Source: Pyropia yezoensis (Eukaryota > Rhodophyta > Bangiophyceae > Bangiales > Bangiaceae). Taken from it: a stretch of DNA of 64,000 nucleotides. This document shows positions 42,413-52,697 of the stretch, piece after piece. Made by a program: the position numbers and the translations under genes. The stretch spans positions 10,785,420-10,849,419 of the forward strand of contig CM020620.1 in assembly GCA_009829735.1 (NCBI GenBank), written 5' to 3'. Under the pieces are notes generated by a model. It was not told the DNA's origin and searched no databases. It worked only from the letters and a program-made list of their open reading frames with translations. Numbering within the stretch: the first letter of the stretch is position 1; each line of letters opens with the position of its first letter.

Positions 42413-44583
42413 GCCCTTGGTAGGGTGCTGTCCGCCGGGACATCCGGCTGAGGAGGTGCCCCCTCGACGGCCAGTACTCCACCTGGAGCTGGCTGCCTAC
42501 CCGGTGCGGGTCCGGGTGCTCGGGGGGGATACCCCCCGGTGGATGCCTTGCGTTGCGCCGCTGCCCGCCGAGACTCCTCGGGGATGAGTGGGCAGGAAGA
42601 CACCCAGTGCTGGGGATCCCCACACAACATACATCCGGACGTGCCGGTCCCCCCTTGAGGTCGCATCGGGGTAGCCCCGTAGCTACGGTTGCCTCCCTCG
42701 GGCGCCCGAGTGCCTGCTCCCTGGTAGGCCTTGGGTCCTTGGGTCAACCGGAACATGGACTCCCCCAACCGGTTGGGTCGGCCCGCAATCTGCGGGGGTG
42801 CCTCCGTGCGCACCGCCCATGTTGGCAAGGGTTGGTGAGGGTTACCCGTCACCGGGGAGTACCCCGTAGTCCGCACATACGGGACGTGCCGTCCCGTTCC
42901 TTCGTTGACCTGGAACTGGGTTCCAGCCGGGGCGATGTACGCTACCGTACCATGTTCATCAATCACCGGCGTCGCCGGTAGCAACAGGTGGCCCTGTTGG
43001 TCGACTAGAGGGTCACCCTCACCAATAGGGGTATGTTCGGTCGCCACCAGTACTGGTGCGGCCTTACGTTCCACCTTCTCTTGCCTCGGTACCGGGGTAA
43101 GACTGGGCTTGCCTCCCTCACCCTTGGGCTTCGGGGCCAAGGCACACTCCGGGTGTAGAACCCGGTAGGCGTCCCCTAGGGACTTGCACATATGCATCAG
43201 TCGACTGAAGTTCGTCCGTGCCGTGTTGGCGCCCCGTGCGGATATCCGCACGTAGTTGGGTACTCCTGCGAACAGGATGGCCCGTAGCTCCCCTTCTCCG
43301 AGGAGCTTCCCCAGCTCGTAGTCGAGCTCTTGGATCCGGCGTCCAAACATCTCCTCATCCTCCCAGGACTGGGCGGTGGCAGTGCGAAGGGCCCGATAGT
43401 GGTCCTCGCACTTGTCCTCACTGAGGTAGCTGCTCAGCAGCTCCTTCAATATCCCACGGTAATCCATGGGGGTGGCCGCGACCCTCATTCCCGGCATCGG
43501 GGATGCCTGGCGAAGAATGCCTCGCACCCGTTCATCAACAAAGAACGGGAGGATCTCCAGGGCCAGCCCCTCGTTAACGAGCGCCATGTCTGCGGCTGCC
43601 TTGAAGCTAGTCAAGAAGCCGATGACTGCCAACGGGCGTCCGTTCGGCCCCCCGAACATAGGGACTCCCTTCATAAGGGTCTGCATAGAGCGGATCGCCC
43701 GATGCGACGTATTACGCATCGATTCCGATACGGTGGTAGAGCGGTCCTCCAAACGATAACGTTCCGGAGTAAGAACCGACCGGAAGACCTCGTTGACGAT
43801 CTCCGTGTCAGCGTCCTGGATATCCAGTCGCTTAGCCAGTTGATGAGCGAACTCATCGGACTCCATCCGCTTCAGTAGGCTCGCAGTTACCTGCGCGGTC
43901 ATAGCTTCCACCACTGAAGATGGTACTTCAGGCGTCGGCACCTCGGGAACCCGAGTTGCCGGGCCTCCTTCGTCGTGGGGGTACTGCGAGAGGGTACCCC
44001 CTCCCCCCATAACCGACTCTCCCCCGGCGTACGTATCTGCCGGGTCGTGTCCGCGGAGTCCGCTTCGGGTGCTCCGAGCGTATCGCTCCGTGTGACTCCG
44101 TTCCAACTCTGCCGACGAGTCGGACCCATACCCCATTGTGTCCGGGGGTTGTCCAGGAGTAGCAACCCCGGGATTGACCCTGGTGGACTCCGAAAGTAGT
44201 CCGGCCGGTTCGAACCGTACCGGTGTGGGAGGAACACGACGGGGTCCCGTCGTGTGCCGTGTTGACATCAACACTGCCATTGCGTCCTCCGTCCGATCTT
44301 GACGGGCGTCGAGCCCGGAAAACCGGGCCTCGATGCGGGCCAATGATGCCATCAGGGAATCCCCTGGTGAAGGAGGCGGCGGAGTGAGGTCGGTCGACGA
44401 CAGTTGAGGCGGGCCCCCGCCTCCTGCCGTCCGAGCCGTGCCAAACGTCGATCCGGCACCGGAAAGCATTGGCGTCTCAATGTTATCGATCGGGTTCCCG
44501 ATCCCGGTTCCCGTAGTCACCTCCGGGGTCGGCGTCGACGCCGATCCGTCATCTTGAACGTTCCCCGTCTCTTGGGTAGACAT
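42400..44583 (-). CDS. gag: E2 Gag with zinc knuckle
   Basis: 727 residues from the first ATG (MSTQETGN). The N-terminal half is Pro/Thr/Ser-rich. The middle contains a capsid-like helical region (for example SLLKRMESDEFAHQLAKRL, EILPFFVDERVRGILRQAS and SYLSEDKCEDHYRALRT). Near the C-terminus there is a CCHC zinc knuckle CMLCGDPQHWVSSC (CX2CX4HX4C; about 42595-42636) for nucleic-acid binding. The protein forms the virus-like particle in which reverse transcription takes place. The frame is intact and ends at 42400, overlapping the -1 pro frame. Confidence 0.92.
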   Translation of the reverse strand: MSTQETGNVQDDGSASTPTPEVTTGTGIGNPIDNIETPMLSGAGSTFGTARTAGGGGPPQLSSTDLTPPPPSPGDSLMASLARIEARFSGLDARQDRTEDAMAVLMSTRHTTGPRRVPPTPVRFEPAGLLSESTRVNPGVATPGQPPDTMGYGSDSSAELERSHTERYARSTRSGLRGHDPADTYAGGESVMGGGGTLSQYPHDEGGPATRVPEVPTPEVPSSVVEAMTAQVTASLLKRMESDEFAHQLAKRLDIQDADTEIVNEVFRSVLTPERYRLEDRSTTVSESMRNTSHRAIRSMQTLMKGVPMFGGPNGRPLAVIGFLTSFKAAADMALVNEGLALEILPFFVDERVRGILRQASPMPGMRVAATPMDYRGILKELLSSYLSEDKCEDHYRALRTATAQSWEDEEMFGRRIQELDYELGKLLGEGELRAILFAGVPNYVRISARGANTARTNFSRLMHMCKSLGDAYRVLHPECALAPKPKGEGGKPSLTPVPRQEKVERKAAPVLVATEHTPIGEGDPLVDQQGHLLLPATPVIDEHGTVAYIAPAGTQFQVNEGTGRHVPYVRTTGYSPVTGNPHQPLPTWAVRTEAPPQIAGRPNRLGESMFRLTQGPKAYQGAGTRAPEGGNRSYGATPMRPQGGTGTSGCMLCGDPQHWVSSCPLIPEESRRAAAQRKASTGGYPPRAPGPAPGRQPAPGGVLAVEGAPPQPDVPADSTLPRAGNE
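42406..42412 (-). promoter_or_regulatory. E2 -1 frameshift heptamer
   Basis: GGGAAAC on the minus strand, aligned with the gag frame as G GGA AAC, followed by GAG and the gag stop TAA. This fits the X XXY YYZ slippery pattern. About 12 nt downstream, GGATGACC can pair with GGTCACC with one bulged base. Confidence 0.6.
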
Positions 44584-44808
44584 AGTCACAATCAGTCAAC
44601 CGACGTAACAATCACCACGAATAAGAGAGCGAGGGGGTAGATTGGGGAGAGTAACAGTAGATCACAGTCAAAGGTAAAAACTCAACACAATCGATCAGGT
44701 CGCAACACCACGAGTACAAGAAAAGGACGAGATCCCTATCCGTGTGCCAGGGCCGAAGACGGCGTCACCACAAGGGTGACGGAAACCCGTCCCCTGCTGC
44801 TCCACCAA
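44584..44808 (-). promoter_or_regulatory. E2 leader with primer-binding site
   Basis: One base after the 5' LTR the minus strand reads TGGTGGAGCAGCAGGGGAC (44807-44789). This is complementary to a tRNA 3' end ...CUGCUGCUCCACCA, including the CCA tail. The cognate tRNA is not identified. It is not the usual initiator-Met primer (TGGTATCAGAGC). Confidence 0.72.
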
Positions 44809-45171
44809 TGTAGCACAATAGGAATCCGTCGCACGTCCACTCTCAGGGAACACTCACCAAGGGGGATCGGCACCAACGTCACCGGGAGGCCAAGGTTGCT
44901 GTCCTTGGAGCGCAAGCCACGGGACCAAGATGGGAGCCCAAATGGGAGGGGTTTGTTGTTCTACCTTGGCCGGCGGTGGATTCGCCACCGGCCCCCTCGT
45001 TATAAACCCTCGGAGACACTACTAACTACCCTCCACCCCAAGATGCAAGTCCCTCTGGTCATACGTAACTTATAGATACCGTGACCAGTACGAACTATCA
45101 AATTGAAAGTTAAGGGTTAGAAGTAGCCCCCCTAATATTAGGGTCACAATACGGACAACCATATTGCTACA
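44809..45171 (-). repeat. E2 5' LTR
   Basis: 363 bp, essentially identical to 34345-34709 apart from a C-run two bases shorter. Confidence 0.95.
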
Positions 45172-45176
45172 GCCGG
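45172..45176. repeat. E2 target-site duplication, right
   Basis: GCCGG, matching 34340-34344. Both copies lie within the E1 pol coding sequence. Confidence 0.94.
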
Positions 45177-46906
45177 ACTATATGGCCGAGGTACTCCACC
45201 TCATTACTAAAGAGGTGACACTTCGTAGGTTTGAGTGTTACTCCTGCTTCACCCAACAGGGTAAACACTCTGTCCAAGTGGGACAGGTGTTCTTCGGCAG
45301 TCCCGGAGAACACAATGATATCGTCCAGATACACCAGGGCGATCTGCCACTTGACTCCGGCAAGTATCAAGTCAATAGCACGCTGGAAAGTCTCAGGTGC
45401 ATTGAAAAGCCCGAAAGGGAGCCGTGTACACTGATAAACTCCACAGTGACACGTGAAGGTGGTCAAGTGTCTGTCCTCCTTGCGGATGGGTATTTGCCAG
45501 TACCCCGCGTTGCAGTCCAACGTGGAAAAGTACTGTGCTTCACCGAGTGAGTCGAGGCAATCGTCCATACGGGGTAAGGGGTAACTATCCCTTACCGTCC
45601 GCTCGTTTAGCTTACGATAGTCAATGCAGAACCGCATCGTGCCGTCTGACTTTGGCACCAAGACTATGGGACTGGCCCACTCACTTGAGCAAGGCTCAAT
45701 GACACCCATGTCTTGCATCCGTTGGACCTGCTCTCGGGTGAGTTCCCGTGAGTCTGGTCCCATACGGTAGGGACTCAGGCGAACTGGCCTAGCCCCTGGC
45801 TTCAACACGATTCTGTGTTCGGTGGCCTTTATGAGCCCAAGGTCACCATTCCACAACTTGTGATGCTTCTGGATTAACTCATCCAGTCGTCCATGTAAAC
45901 ACTCCGGGATGTTCTCCCGATGTACCGTCGGCGACTTAGCCGTCGATGAACTCGATTGGTCGGCAGAGCCTGCCGTTCCAATATCCTTCCATTGCTGTTG
46001 AGTCACAGCAACGACATTCCCCTCAAAGGTAGAGATCGACGCAATCTTCATGCCTCCGGGGAGTCGTCGAGGTTCCTCCGACGAGTTGAGGACCTCCACC
46101 CACCAAGTTTGGTCATCCCCACAAGTCATGGGGCCCCATGCAACTTGCACTTGGTGAGTATGATAGACTCGGTCCACGGGGGAAACGAGTCCATTCCCTC
46201 GAAACCGTGTGCATACTCGCACAAAGGTCCTTGATCGGGGCGGGACTACCGTACCCTTACATACTCGTACACGGGTCGTAGAGCCTCCACCCTTGGGAGA
46301 GTTTTCCACAGGTTGATGAGTCGTAGGGGAAACAGTCCTCCCTTTACGCAATATGGGGACAGTCTCTCCATTACGCATTCGGATTACCCCTTCCGGTCCA
46401 CAGACGGCCGGGACATGGAGGTCCAGATAGTCAGTTCCCAGGAGTACGGGGACTGACATATTGGAGACTACTCCAAAGCTCACCTGCGTCTGGTAGAACC
46501 CAATGCAAACAGTCAATGCAATAGACCCAACAATGGGGAGGAGTCCCCCATTGACATCAAACATACGCCACTCGGGTGAGCCGGCGGGACTCACATCCGT
46601 CCCCTCTGGCAATAAGTCATGCCTAATGAGAGAGGCAGCAGAGCCTGTGTCGACTATGACACGAGAGGTAAACTCATATCCATCCTGCAGCCAGAGTCGA
46701 GCTGCGACCTGGTAGTTACTCCCTACCAGCACTGACACAATCCGACTCGGGTCGTGCTTCTGAGGAGGGACCTTGTCTCTAGGCCTCACCCCTCGAGGTC
46801 GAGTCAGGACCTTCACACTCCCATGGGTCGGTGAGTGTGAAGCAACCCGCTTCATTACCGCTGGAGCCTTTGGGTCAGTTTTAGTCCCAGCGGCTAGGCG
46901 TTTCCT
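45177..46906 (-). CDS. pol: E1 pol, 5' part: protease and reverse transcriptase
   Basis: The frame is -1 relative to gag and open from the AGGAAAC site (46906-46900); the first ATG is at 46855. The protease has IVDTGSAASLIRHDLLP (catalytic D-T-G) and VPVLLGTDYLD. The RT has PYRMGPDSRELTREQV, FCIDYRKLNERTVRDSYPLP, FSTLDCNAGYWQIP, LPFGLFNAPETFQRA and the catalytic YLDDIIVF. The coding sequence is cut at EYLGHIV by the E2 insertion. The few codons beyond (to a stop at 45167) are E2 sequence. Unlike E2, protease and RT are in one uninterrupted frame. Confidence 0.93.
46858..46906 (-). promoter_or_regulatory. E1 -1 frameshift signal
   Basis: The minus strand has AGGAAAC (46906-46900), then a 6-nt spacer GCCTAG containing the gag stop, then CCGCTGG (46893-46887) pairing with CCAGCGG (46864-46858). 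Heptamer, short spacer and stem match the layout of -1 frameshift elements. AGGAAAC departs from the X XXY YYZ rule in its first base. Confidence 0.58.
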
Positions 46907-48657
46907 TCATCCGACTCGGATGATGGAGTATCCTTGCCACTTGAGCTGGGGGAAGAGGTTTCCCCCTTCTCAAGCGTGGACTCATTCTCTGACTGAGGTT
47001 GAGTCATGGCCGTCACCCGTGTGGTGCGCGGCCGGGTATCCGAATCAGTCCTCGGAATACCGAGCTTCCCAATACGAGCCAACAGGGCTCTCAGTCGAAC
47101 GTCCAGAGTGGGGCATTGGGCTGCCCAGTGTCCCGACTTGGAACACTGCCAACACGGCCGATCACTCATTGACACCGATGGCCCCGCTTTTCCCTGTGAC
47201 TTATCAGGGATAGCGGCCACCATACCTTCCGTCTCACGAGTTGAGGACGAAGGTACTGCAGGGTACGTCCGCGTGTAGGAAGGCACCCTTGCAGTTCTGC
47301 GGAAGCGACTTGCTTCCATTCCCTTAACTTCTTTCTCTCGTTCCTTCCGCTGCTCAGACACGAGCCAGCGGTACTCATCACCCTTAGTCTGGGCGATGCG
47401 TGCCAACTCCGCCAGAGTCATGGTCGGAGTATTACGCTCTCGCACAGTCGCTCGAGCTGCTCGGTGGACACCCTCCACAAAGCGTCCCTTAATGACTCCT
47501 TGGGGATATAGGAATCCACAGAGGACGTTCAGCTGACGGAGTCGTTCAGCGAACTCCCGTTCCTCTTCACCCTTACTCTGGGTGGCGCGGTTGAACTCTT
47601 CAACCTGCACAGCCAAGGAAGCCTCGTCTGCGTAAAGACGAAGGATCCAATTAACCAACTCCAGGCAGGAGGACACCTCACCCGGGTTCCCACCATGCCG
47701 ACTTGGCATGACGTTCATCACCTCGGAGCGGAGTGGCTCCTTGGTGAAGTCCTGAAGCATGAAAAAGGCTTCAGCTTCAGAGACATCATTGTCATCGCAG
47801 GCTTTTGCGAACTTCCGCAAAAACTGGAAGACCTTCAGGGGTGGTGTCCCGTCCCATTCTGAACGGACCCCGAAGGATTGCGCAACGTGTTTCTTGCGCC
47901 GGCTCAGGGTACGGGCCTGACTATTCGAGTAGGTCAACGACTTGTTGACCAACCCATATGTCTCACAGTCGAAGACATCCTTGAACAATGGATTATTCAC
48001 CACTATCTTTCCTGGGACGACTCTAGTCCCAAGACGGTCCGTGTGAGTCACACGACCACGTCGGATAAAATCCTCTTCACCCGACTTGCCACTTGCAGAG
48101 GACTCCGACTCTGAGTCCACCTCACGACGGAGAGTACGTCGAATCTCCCGTCGCTTCTGACGCCTCGAGGCCTGCTCAGGCGGAGGGGTGTTCCCCTTCA
48201 ACGCCTTCCCCACCTCCTCTCGCACGACTTGTGCGATGGCAGTCATCACCGAGTCATCCACGATACCGGATGAGCCAGGTGGAGCTTGACTCGAGCTCCC
48301 ACCCGGTCCTTCCGGCACCAGTCGTGGCGCGGACCCACCAACCCTGGGTACGGAACTCCCCGTCCCGTCACCTCTGCCGGTCGGCGGTCCCATGCCGAAG
48401 TGAGTGTCGCCACTCCCCGAAGAGGTTGCCGGAGCCTGACGCTGGCTCGGCGCTCCCACCGGAGAAGGGCGAACTCCGCCCGTCTCTTCCGGGGACGGCC
48501 TGGGAAGGAACCTGGCCGACCGCCGTCGGGGTCCAACCTCTGGACCCACCACATCCGCACTGCCCGGCCTGGGTGGTACTCCGCCCGTCGGGGGAGGACT
48601 ACGCTCCCCCTCCCCAGGTACACTCGGCGCAATGGGGGGGTCTCCCTCACCAGCCAT
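46894..48657 (-). CDS. gag: E1 Gag with zinc knuckle
   Basis: 587 residues from the first ATG (MAGEGDPP). A Pro/Gly/Ser-rich N-terminal third precedes basic helices (QKRREIRRTLRREVDSES). The retrotransposon-gag capsid-like region follows (FGVRSEWDGTPPLKVFQFLR, ELVNWILRLYADEASLAVQV, EEREFAERLRQLN). A CCHC knuckle CWQCSKSGHWAAQC (CX2CX4HX4C) is near the C-terminus, and an acidic tail ends ESDEGNA. It is clearly related to the decayed gag of E3 at 58118-60022. The stop at 46896-46894 lies just after the frameshift heptamer. Confidence 0.93.
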   Translation of the reverse strand: MAGEGDPPIAPSVPGEGERSPPPTGGVPPRPGSADVVGPEVGPRRRSARFLPRPSPEETGGVRPSPVGAPSQRQAPATSSGSGDTHFGMGPPTGRGDGTGSSVPRVGGSAPRLVPEGPGGSSSQAPPGSSGIVDDSVMTAIAQVVREEVGKALKGNTPPPEQASRRQKRREIRRTLRREVDSESESSASGKSGEEDFIRRGRVTHTDRLGTRVVPGKIVVNNPLFKDVFDCETYGLVNKSLTYSNSQARTLSRRKKHVAQSFGVRSEWDGTPPLKVFQFLRKFAKACDDNDVSEAEAFFMLQDFTKEPLRSEVMNVMPSRHGGNPGEVSSCLELVNWILRLYADEASLAVQVEEFNRATQSKGEEEREFAERLRQLNVLCGFLYPQGVIKGRFVEGVHRAARATVRERNTPTMTLAELARIAQTKGDEYRWLVSEQRKEREKEVKGMEASRFRRTARVPSYTRTYPAVPSSSTRETEGMVAAIPDKSQGKAGPSVSMSDRPCWQCSKSGHWAAQCPTLDVRLRALLARIGKLGIPRTDSDTRPRTTRVTAMTQPQSENESTLEKGETSSPSSSGKDTPSSESDEGNA

Positions 48658-48974
48658 CTCCACAAGAGTCACGTGGAGTCAACCAAAACGACCAAACGGT
48701 GTCCAGAGTCGGGGATCGTCAGCTAGGGAGTTCCTAGAGCACGTTCCACCCCTCCACCTACCTCAAGGAAGGCGGTGAGGTTTCCCGAAACTCCGGGTCT
48801 CCCACCAAGACTCACGGTGGCCAACCTCGTCACCCAGCGAACGCTCGGAACGTAGGCGAGTCGATCGTGTCACCGGAAGTCTCGGTGCCGAAGGGGGAGA
48901 GGGGCCAACTTGGTCCCGTCTCCGGTCAAGGGAGGTACCAAAGTCGATATCCTCTCCCCCGCTGATCCACCAAC
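48658..48974 (-). promoter_or_regulatory. E1 leader with primer-binding site
   Basis: Two bases after the 5' LTR the minus strand reads TGGTGGATCAGCGGGGG (48972-48956), complementary to a tRNA 3' end ...GCUGAUCCACCA. It resembles the E2 site (TGGTGGAGCAGC), so both families probably use related primers. Confidence 0.7.
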
Positions 48975-49514
48975 TGTAGGCAGTACTCCCAACCACCAAC
49001 CCCGAGTCAGGGAAGGAAGAGGAGTATTGCCGATATCCCAACTTGGGACACCGGAAGCAAGCACCTCCACACAGCCGAACACGGAACTTGCGTGTGGTGA
49101 ACGGGTCAGCTCACCAAGGCACGAACAAGATGTGTCGGAGCCAGACGGTGTTTACTTGCTTGGCCAGCCAAGGTGGGCCCTCCCCGCCTTGCTGTCCCTC
49201 CCTATCAACCCTCCTCACACGCTCACGCAACCCCTCAAAACACTCAGAGAATGAACCCTCAAACAAACCAATCATATCACTCCACATGCAAAGCACTCAA
49301 AGCGTAGAAATCCGTCTGGCTCCCGTGCAAAAATCCCAAGAAACAAATACCAGCAGCATTACCCTGCTCTAGTATGTCGGAAGTCCTAGTCGAATTTCCG
49401 TCCAGAAGTCAGAAGTTTCACCATCGTGGGTGGGGTGAATTTCGACTTCCGGTCAGGTCCACTTGACCCGAATCTCCAAAGTATTGGTACCGAATTCCGG
49501 CCCAATCTCCCACA
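48975..49514 (-). repeat. E1 5' LTR
   Basis: 540 bp, about 99% identical by eye to 28442-28980. Confidence 0.95.
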
Positions 49515-49519
49515 CTCGC
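49515..49519. repeat. E1 target-site duplication, right
   Basis: CTCGC, matching 28437-28441. Confidence 0.93.
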
Positions 49520-51016
49520 TTCCAACCACCCAACTCCGCCCCAAACAACCCCCACCACGCGCGAGACACATCGCCTAGCTTCCCCCCCTCCCTTGCCCGC
49601 TCCGACCTTCCCGCAGCGGCCGTTACTTCCGATGCACACCCAACTCTGCCCCTGTAGGTCTTCCTCTTCTCAGCAACCTCAAAACACGCTCGCACCATCC
49701 GACGCCCGTCCCGCCGCGTACCGTCTTCCACGCACACCCCGCTCCCGCTGCCGTTGCGACAAACAAACACAGCGCCGCCGCCACCGCCAGCCCACCCAGC
49801 GCCGACCTCCACTGTCCCCCGCCGTGCCCCCTCCCCCCCAACTCTACCCCGGCGCCACAGCGGCGGCGGCGGCAGCGGCGCCGGTGATGCAAGCGTGCTC
49901 TCCTGCAAGCAAAAAAGAGTCAGTGCGCAGGGCACACAAGCATCAGTCAAAAAAGAAGGGGAGGGGGAAAACCAGCAAGGGCAATGGAGACAGCAGGAGA
50001 TTGGGTGTGTTGGTGAGATGAAAAAGGGCGATGAGGGGTACAGAGGTCTCGAGCCGGCGGCTAGCCGGCGGTCAAAACGGTGGTCGAGCAGGTGGCCGAG
50101 CGGGTGGCCGAGCCGGTGGCCGAGGCACCGCCGCCGACGCCGCCGCCGCCGTCGCCGTGCGCGACCAAGGCGGACGTAGCCCTCGTCGCGCGGCCGCAAA
50201 CGGCGGTGCCGGTGCCGGTGCCGGCTGCCACCACTGCCGCCGCTACCCCCTCCCCCGCGGGCGGGCGTGGCACCAGCTGGGGGGCCTGCAGGCCGACCAC
50301 GACCAGCGGGGACGGCACCGGCATCGGCGGCGGCTGCGGCGGCGGCACTGGCGGTGGATGGATTGTGCTGACTTGGCGCTTCGTGAATGCCAGCGGGCGA
50401 GCTCTTGGGGTAGGGATTGCGCTGTCCACGTGGACGTGCTCGAAAAAAGCGCGCCCTTTTTCACCCAATCATCGTTGAGACCGCCCGCAGAAGCGACACA
50501 GATCCGGCCTCGTCCAATCATAAGGCGGATTCGGTGCCAGAGAGTGACCTGGCAAATCCAGACGCGCGCGCCATGGTCGCCGTGTAGCCCTCTGTCTCGG
50601 AGCCCTCCCTTATGTTCCTCCCCGTCGCCATGTACCCCCGTACACCCGTCCCCCCCTCCCCCATGTTGCCCCCCTCCCCCCTCCCCCTCCCCCCCCTCTG
50701 GAACTCTCCGTCCCCCCCCCCCCCCCTTCTCCCCCGCTCCTGCCTTTGACCTCTCGTCTGCTCTTTCTCTCCCCCGCCTCTCTCCACCGCGTGCTGACAA
50801 TAGCGTGGATGCTTTCTCAGTCTTAGGGGCGTCCGGAGGAGCTAGTGAGATGGCGGCGGTAGCGGCTGGCGTTGGGCGGCGAAAGCGCGAGCGGATGACA
50901 CGGTTTGGTCGGCTACGTGCGGTACGGGAGGGTTGACTTTGTGGGGTGCAAGCGGGGGGATGAGCTGGCGGAGGGGGAGCCGTGGGAGACCCGGGAGGCT
51001 ACGCGGGCTCGACCAA

Positions 51017-51052
<36 letters not shown>

Positions 51053-51560
51053 CGGGGCCTGGGGGGTGGAGTGGGGTTTTGTCTGTTGGTGTGGCTTGAT
51101 TGTTGTATTGCATTGGGGGTCATGTACGGCAAGGCGGGCTGCTGGTAGGCTGGGATTGGGGAGGGGCGGTAGCTGTGTTTGTGAGGGTCCGAGGGGAAAG
51201 AGAGGGAGGGGTGGGGGGCGCGTCGGCGACGGCCAGGCGGGATGGTCCTCCCCGCGAGGGTGGAGGGGGTCGCTCATCATGCTGCGTGCTCTGCGTGAGC
51301 GCTGGCTGTTGCTAATGATTAATCCTCAAACTAAACAACAAACTAAGCGGGTTGTGGAGACCAAACCCCGAAGAAGGGGGGGTTATCCGCCCCCCCCTGA
51401 TGGGCCCAAAATCGAGGGGGAGGGGGGGGGGTTAACCGTCGATTGGTTGGTCCAGAGTGGTTAGTCGTCCAAATGGTTTTAGCATGTACGTTAATGCGCC
51501 AGCACAGAACGAAACCGCCGCGGGGGCGCCAATGCCGCGCCCAACAAGGCCGTGTGGGTG
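49520..51560. other. no gene recognised; G33 tract
   Basis: GC- and purine/pyrimidine-biased DNA with low-complexity open frames. At ~50086-50130 a 12-bp unit containing GGTGGCCGAGC is repeated about four times. Bases 51017-51049 are an uninterrupted run of 33 G. I see no supported gene. Confidence 0.45.
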
Positions 51561-51713
51561 TGTCACATGGAAAAGCGAGGGTGACCTGAACTGCGTCAGG
51601 TAGCACGTCCATGGTGTAAAAGTTCGAAAACCAGCTTCGGCCTGGCCGCAAGACCCCATCCACGTGGGTGCACGGGACGCCCCCACCCCCCCCCCCCCCC
51701 CCCCCCCCCCCCC
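51561..51713 (+). repeat. dispersed repeat ending in poly-C, copy 1
   Basis: About 125 bp starting TGTCACATGGAAAAGCGAGG is nearly identical to 57082-57206. Both copies end in GCCCCCA-type sequence followed by a long C run, here 28 C. Confidence 0.9.
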
Positions 51714-51746
51714 TCTGCACCCTCCAAAAATTTTAGAGGGTGCAGA
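51714..51746. repeat. hairpin next to poly-C tract
   Basis: Perfect 11-bp arms TCTGCACCCTC / GAGGGTGCAGA enclose CAAAAATTTTA. A related TGCACCC...GGGTGCA hairpin with an A/T-rich loop is at 19729-19756. Confidence 0.8.
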
Positions 51747-52697
51747 TAGATGCGGATTCCTGCCTCCACTCACTTCTTCCCGCATGGCATGCAATTCGCA
51801 CTCGGTCGAGACCTATCGGTCTGTGTCCAGCGATGACGTTGTTGTAGCCTGCCTTCGCTCGAGTGGGGATCGGCTCGGCGGGCCGCCGACGTGGGGGGAG
51901 GGGGGAGACCAGACTGGGGAGATGGGGGCATTCCGCCTGGCGGGGGTGGGTGGCCCCGCCGCCCGTCCGCCCCCCCTCCCCGCCGGCGGTGGCGGGCGCC
52001 CCCCTCCTTTCGTCGACGGCACGGCGGCACCCCATCTCCACGGCCCTCCCTTCCCCCCCGCGGCGGGGGTGGTAGAGGCGAACTGGGTTGTCGCGGACGA
52101 GGTGGGCGGGCCGGGCGCGGCACCTGGGTTTGGGGCGCCCCACTGCGCGCTCGGCTCGTGGGCGTGGACACCCCTCCCGGGTGCGCCTCAGCATCAGCCG
52201 TGGGGGCGGGGGCGGGGGGGGGGGGGCGACAGCCGTGCGGGGCGGGGGGCTGGGGGCGGGGGCACCCGTCCCCGCCACGAGGTACCGCGCGCCGGTGCCG
52301 ACTGGGGACAGCAGCGGGGGAGTGTGGGGGTGTGGGGGGAGAGGCAGCCACGGCGCAACGGAGGGGTGAGCGGCAGTGCCAGAGGGGAAGGGAGGTGGCA
52401 GACCAAGGCCCCGGGGCGCACCACGCACGGGCAGCGGTCGACGGCGTGGACTCCGCCCTCGGGAACACCAGGGTGCTGCCGGATGACGCGGAGGTGCGGC
52501 GGGTAACCGCGGCGGTGGGGGCGGCCGCGACCGCGGTCGCGGCGGCGGGTGCGGGAGCTGGTGCGGGCGTGAGTGTGGGTGTGGTTGTGGGTGCGGGGGT
52601 AGCAGGGGTCCTGATGTTCGCGTGGGTGGTCTTTTATGGCTACCCGCGCCCACGCGGCGGCGGCGGAGCAGGAGCGGTATGACAGAGGTGGGGGCCG
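51747..52697. other. GC-rich, possible exon fragments upstream of block B
   Basis: A plus-strand frame (51891-52682) ends with a hydrophobic stretch (SVGVVVGAGVAGVLMFAWVV, ~52570-52630) preceded by a plausible helix (LPDDAEVRRVTAAVGAA). It could be an exon of a membrane protein continuing into block B, but no splice pattern is convincing. Confidence 0.25.

Larger units (their letters stand above)
34345..45171 (-). mobile_element. E2: chromodomain Gypsy retrotransposon nested in E1 pol
   Basis: A 10.8-kb element on the minus strand with LTRs 44809-45171 (5', 363 bp) and 34345-34709 (3', 365 bp) flanked by a perfect 5-bp duplication GCCGG (34340-34344 and 45172-45176). As far as I can compare, the LTRs differ only in the length of one C run. 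The insertion is therefore very recent. It splits E1 pol between RT and RNase H. It encodes gag, protease, RT-RNase H-integrase-chromodomain and an antisense aORF. Confidence 0.96.
28442..49514 (-). mobile_element. E1: chromodomain Gypsy (Ty3) retrotransposon, disrupted by E2
   Basis: Full-length element read on the minus strand. LTRs of 540 bp (48975-49514, 5') and 539 bp (28442-28980, 3') begin and end TG...CA in either orientation. A perfect 5-bp target duplication CTCGC lies at 28437-28441 and 49515-49519. The order is LTR, primer site, gag, protease, RT, [E2 insertion], RNase H, integrase, chromodomain, antisense aORF, purine tract, LTR. By eye the LTRs differ at about five bases and one indel, so E1 is older than E2. 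Without E2 it would be about 10.2 kb. Confidence 0.95.
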
